In this document: piece after piece, positions 63,495 through 64,000 of the stretch
Numbering within the stretch: the first letter of the stretch is position 1
Layout of the letters: every line of letters starts with the position of its first letter
From: Sporomusa silvacetica DSM 10669
Lineage (GTDB): Bacteria; Bacillota; Negativicutes; Sporomusales; Sporomusaceae
Reading direction: 5' to 3'
Length of the DNA stretch: 64,000 nt
NCBI RefSeq assembly: GCF_002257705.1
Contig: NZ_LSLK01000100.1
Coordinates: forward strand, 1-64,000
Notes under the pieces: model-generated
The model's input: the letters and a program-made list of their open reading frames with translations, nothing else
Told to the model about the DNA's origin: nothing
Databases searched by the model: none
Translations under genes and position numbers: made by a program

Positions 63495-64000
63495 TTTTAC
63501 CAACCCCCTGATCGCGCGATTTGCCGGCATTCTTCTCGTCATCTTTCTTCCTGGTTTTAATAAACGAAATGGCAGTTGTCAGCAAGGCGCCAGCGATAGC
63601 GATCTCACCGAAAGGACGAAGCACCTGTTTCCAGGCATGTACCGAAACCGGTACACGTGGTTCGTCTGGCAAACCATAGAACTTAGGCTCACGCAATAAT
63701 ATGTAGGTAAAGTTAATCCCTTGTAAATTAGGAGCACTATATAAATTTGCCTTGGGATGCAGTGGCTGGAGTGCCTTGAACCGTGCCTCGGCCAATGCCA
63801 TAATATCTTCCCGTTTCCCATAGACCAACGCTTCCGGCTGACATGTTTGCACACAGGCTGGTGCCAGCCCGTTGCCAACACGTTCAGGGCAACCGGTACA
63901 TTTATATGCTTTGTTGGTAACAGGATCCACACGTGGTACATGGAATGTACAATTTGTTACACAAAAACCACAGCCAATACATTTATTGTGATCAATCACA
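63487..64000 (-). CDS. Formate dehydrogenase beta (Fe-S) subunit, C-terminal part, cut by window edge
   Basis: The visible 171 codons include CIGCGFCVTNCTFHVPRV and CTGCPERVGNGLAPACVQTCQPEALVYG, two of the four cluster motifs of FdnH/FdoH/HybA-type subunits, then a C-terminal membrane-spanning helix (FGEIAIAGALLTTAISFI) and a charged tail. The N-terminus and the catalytic alpha subunit should lie beyond 64000. The frame is open to the edge, so no start is assigned. Confidence 0.92.
   Translation of the reverse strand, partial: VIDHNKCIGCGFCVTNCTFHVPRVDPVTNKAYKCTGCPERVGNGLAPACVQTCQPEALVYGKREDIMALAEARFKALQPLHPKANLYSAPNLQGINFTYILLREPKFYGLPDEPRVPVSVHAWKQVLRPFGEIAIAGALLTTAISFIKTRKKDDEKNAGKSRDQGVGKNG

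Overview
The window looks like a chromosomal segment from an anaerobic Firmicute with an outer membrane (Negativicutes, most likely a Sporomusaceae relative). I infer this from low-to-mid GC, Firmicute-style strong ribosome binding sites, T-box and TPP riboswitches, and malate/citrate-type two-component systems, combined with a full autotransporter beta-barrel protein and a Tat/formate dehydrogenase system. No rRNA or tRNA genes and no CRISPR array were seen. Most genes lie on the minus strand.

Layout. 1-2.7 kb: the end of an IS3-family element inside a broken MHS-type transporter, then a ferredoxin-cstA (pyruvate/peptide transporter) pair. 2.7-8.2 kb: a large coiled-coil protein of unknown role, a tatA gene overlapped by a small HesB-like gene whose frame crosses a UGA (a probable selenoprotein missed by simple ORF calling), a QueG-like iron-sulfur protein and a MarR regulator. 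8.4-20.8 kb: chemoreceptor, N-formylglutamate amidohydrolase-like protein, PAS sensor kinase, ABC exporter, DbpA-like helicase, CCA-adding enzyme, and a TPP-riboswitch-controlled cytX-thiM-thiE operon. 20.9-33 kb: autotransporter, methyltransferase, small enzymes, a diguanylate cyclase, a K+ channel, an alcohol dehydrogenase-like protein, a DUF4127 protein and a REP-associated (RAYT) transposase with its repeats. 33-38.6 kb: malate module (malic enzyme, 2-hydroxycarboxylate transporter, CitB/CitA-like two-component system). 38.6-47.5 kb: cyclic-di-GMP and phosphorelay signalling (GGDEF-EAL protein, then solute-binding lipoprotein / HD-GYP regulator / hybrid kinase operon). 47.7-55.2 kb: an XRE-desulfoferrodoxin fusion, a T-box-controlled LeuA fused to an AraC-type DNA-binding domain, purB, and a lipoprotein / ATP-grasp ligase / DUF350 cluster. 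55.3-64 kb: PocR-PAS-GGDEF protein, GNAT protein, gene remnants, a small unknown protein next to a TPR-glycosyltransferase, and the distal end of a formate dehydrogenase operon (beta and gamma subunits, fdhE) followed by a UbiA/MqnP-like prenyltransferase.

The strongest unusual signals are the UGA-containing HesB-like gene coupled to tatA, the LeuA-AraC fusion behind a T-box, two families of interspersed repeats (a structured element in four copies; a RAYT-linked REP repeat in seven copies including an internally deleted mobile derivative), and an autotransporter whose passenger may be an ADP-ribosyltransferase/NADase-like domain. Selenocysteine use, Tat export and a respiratory formate dehydrogenase fit together physiologically.
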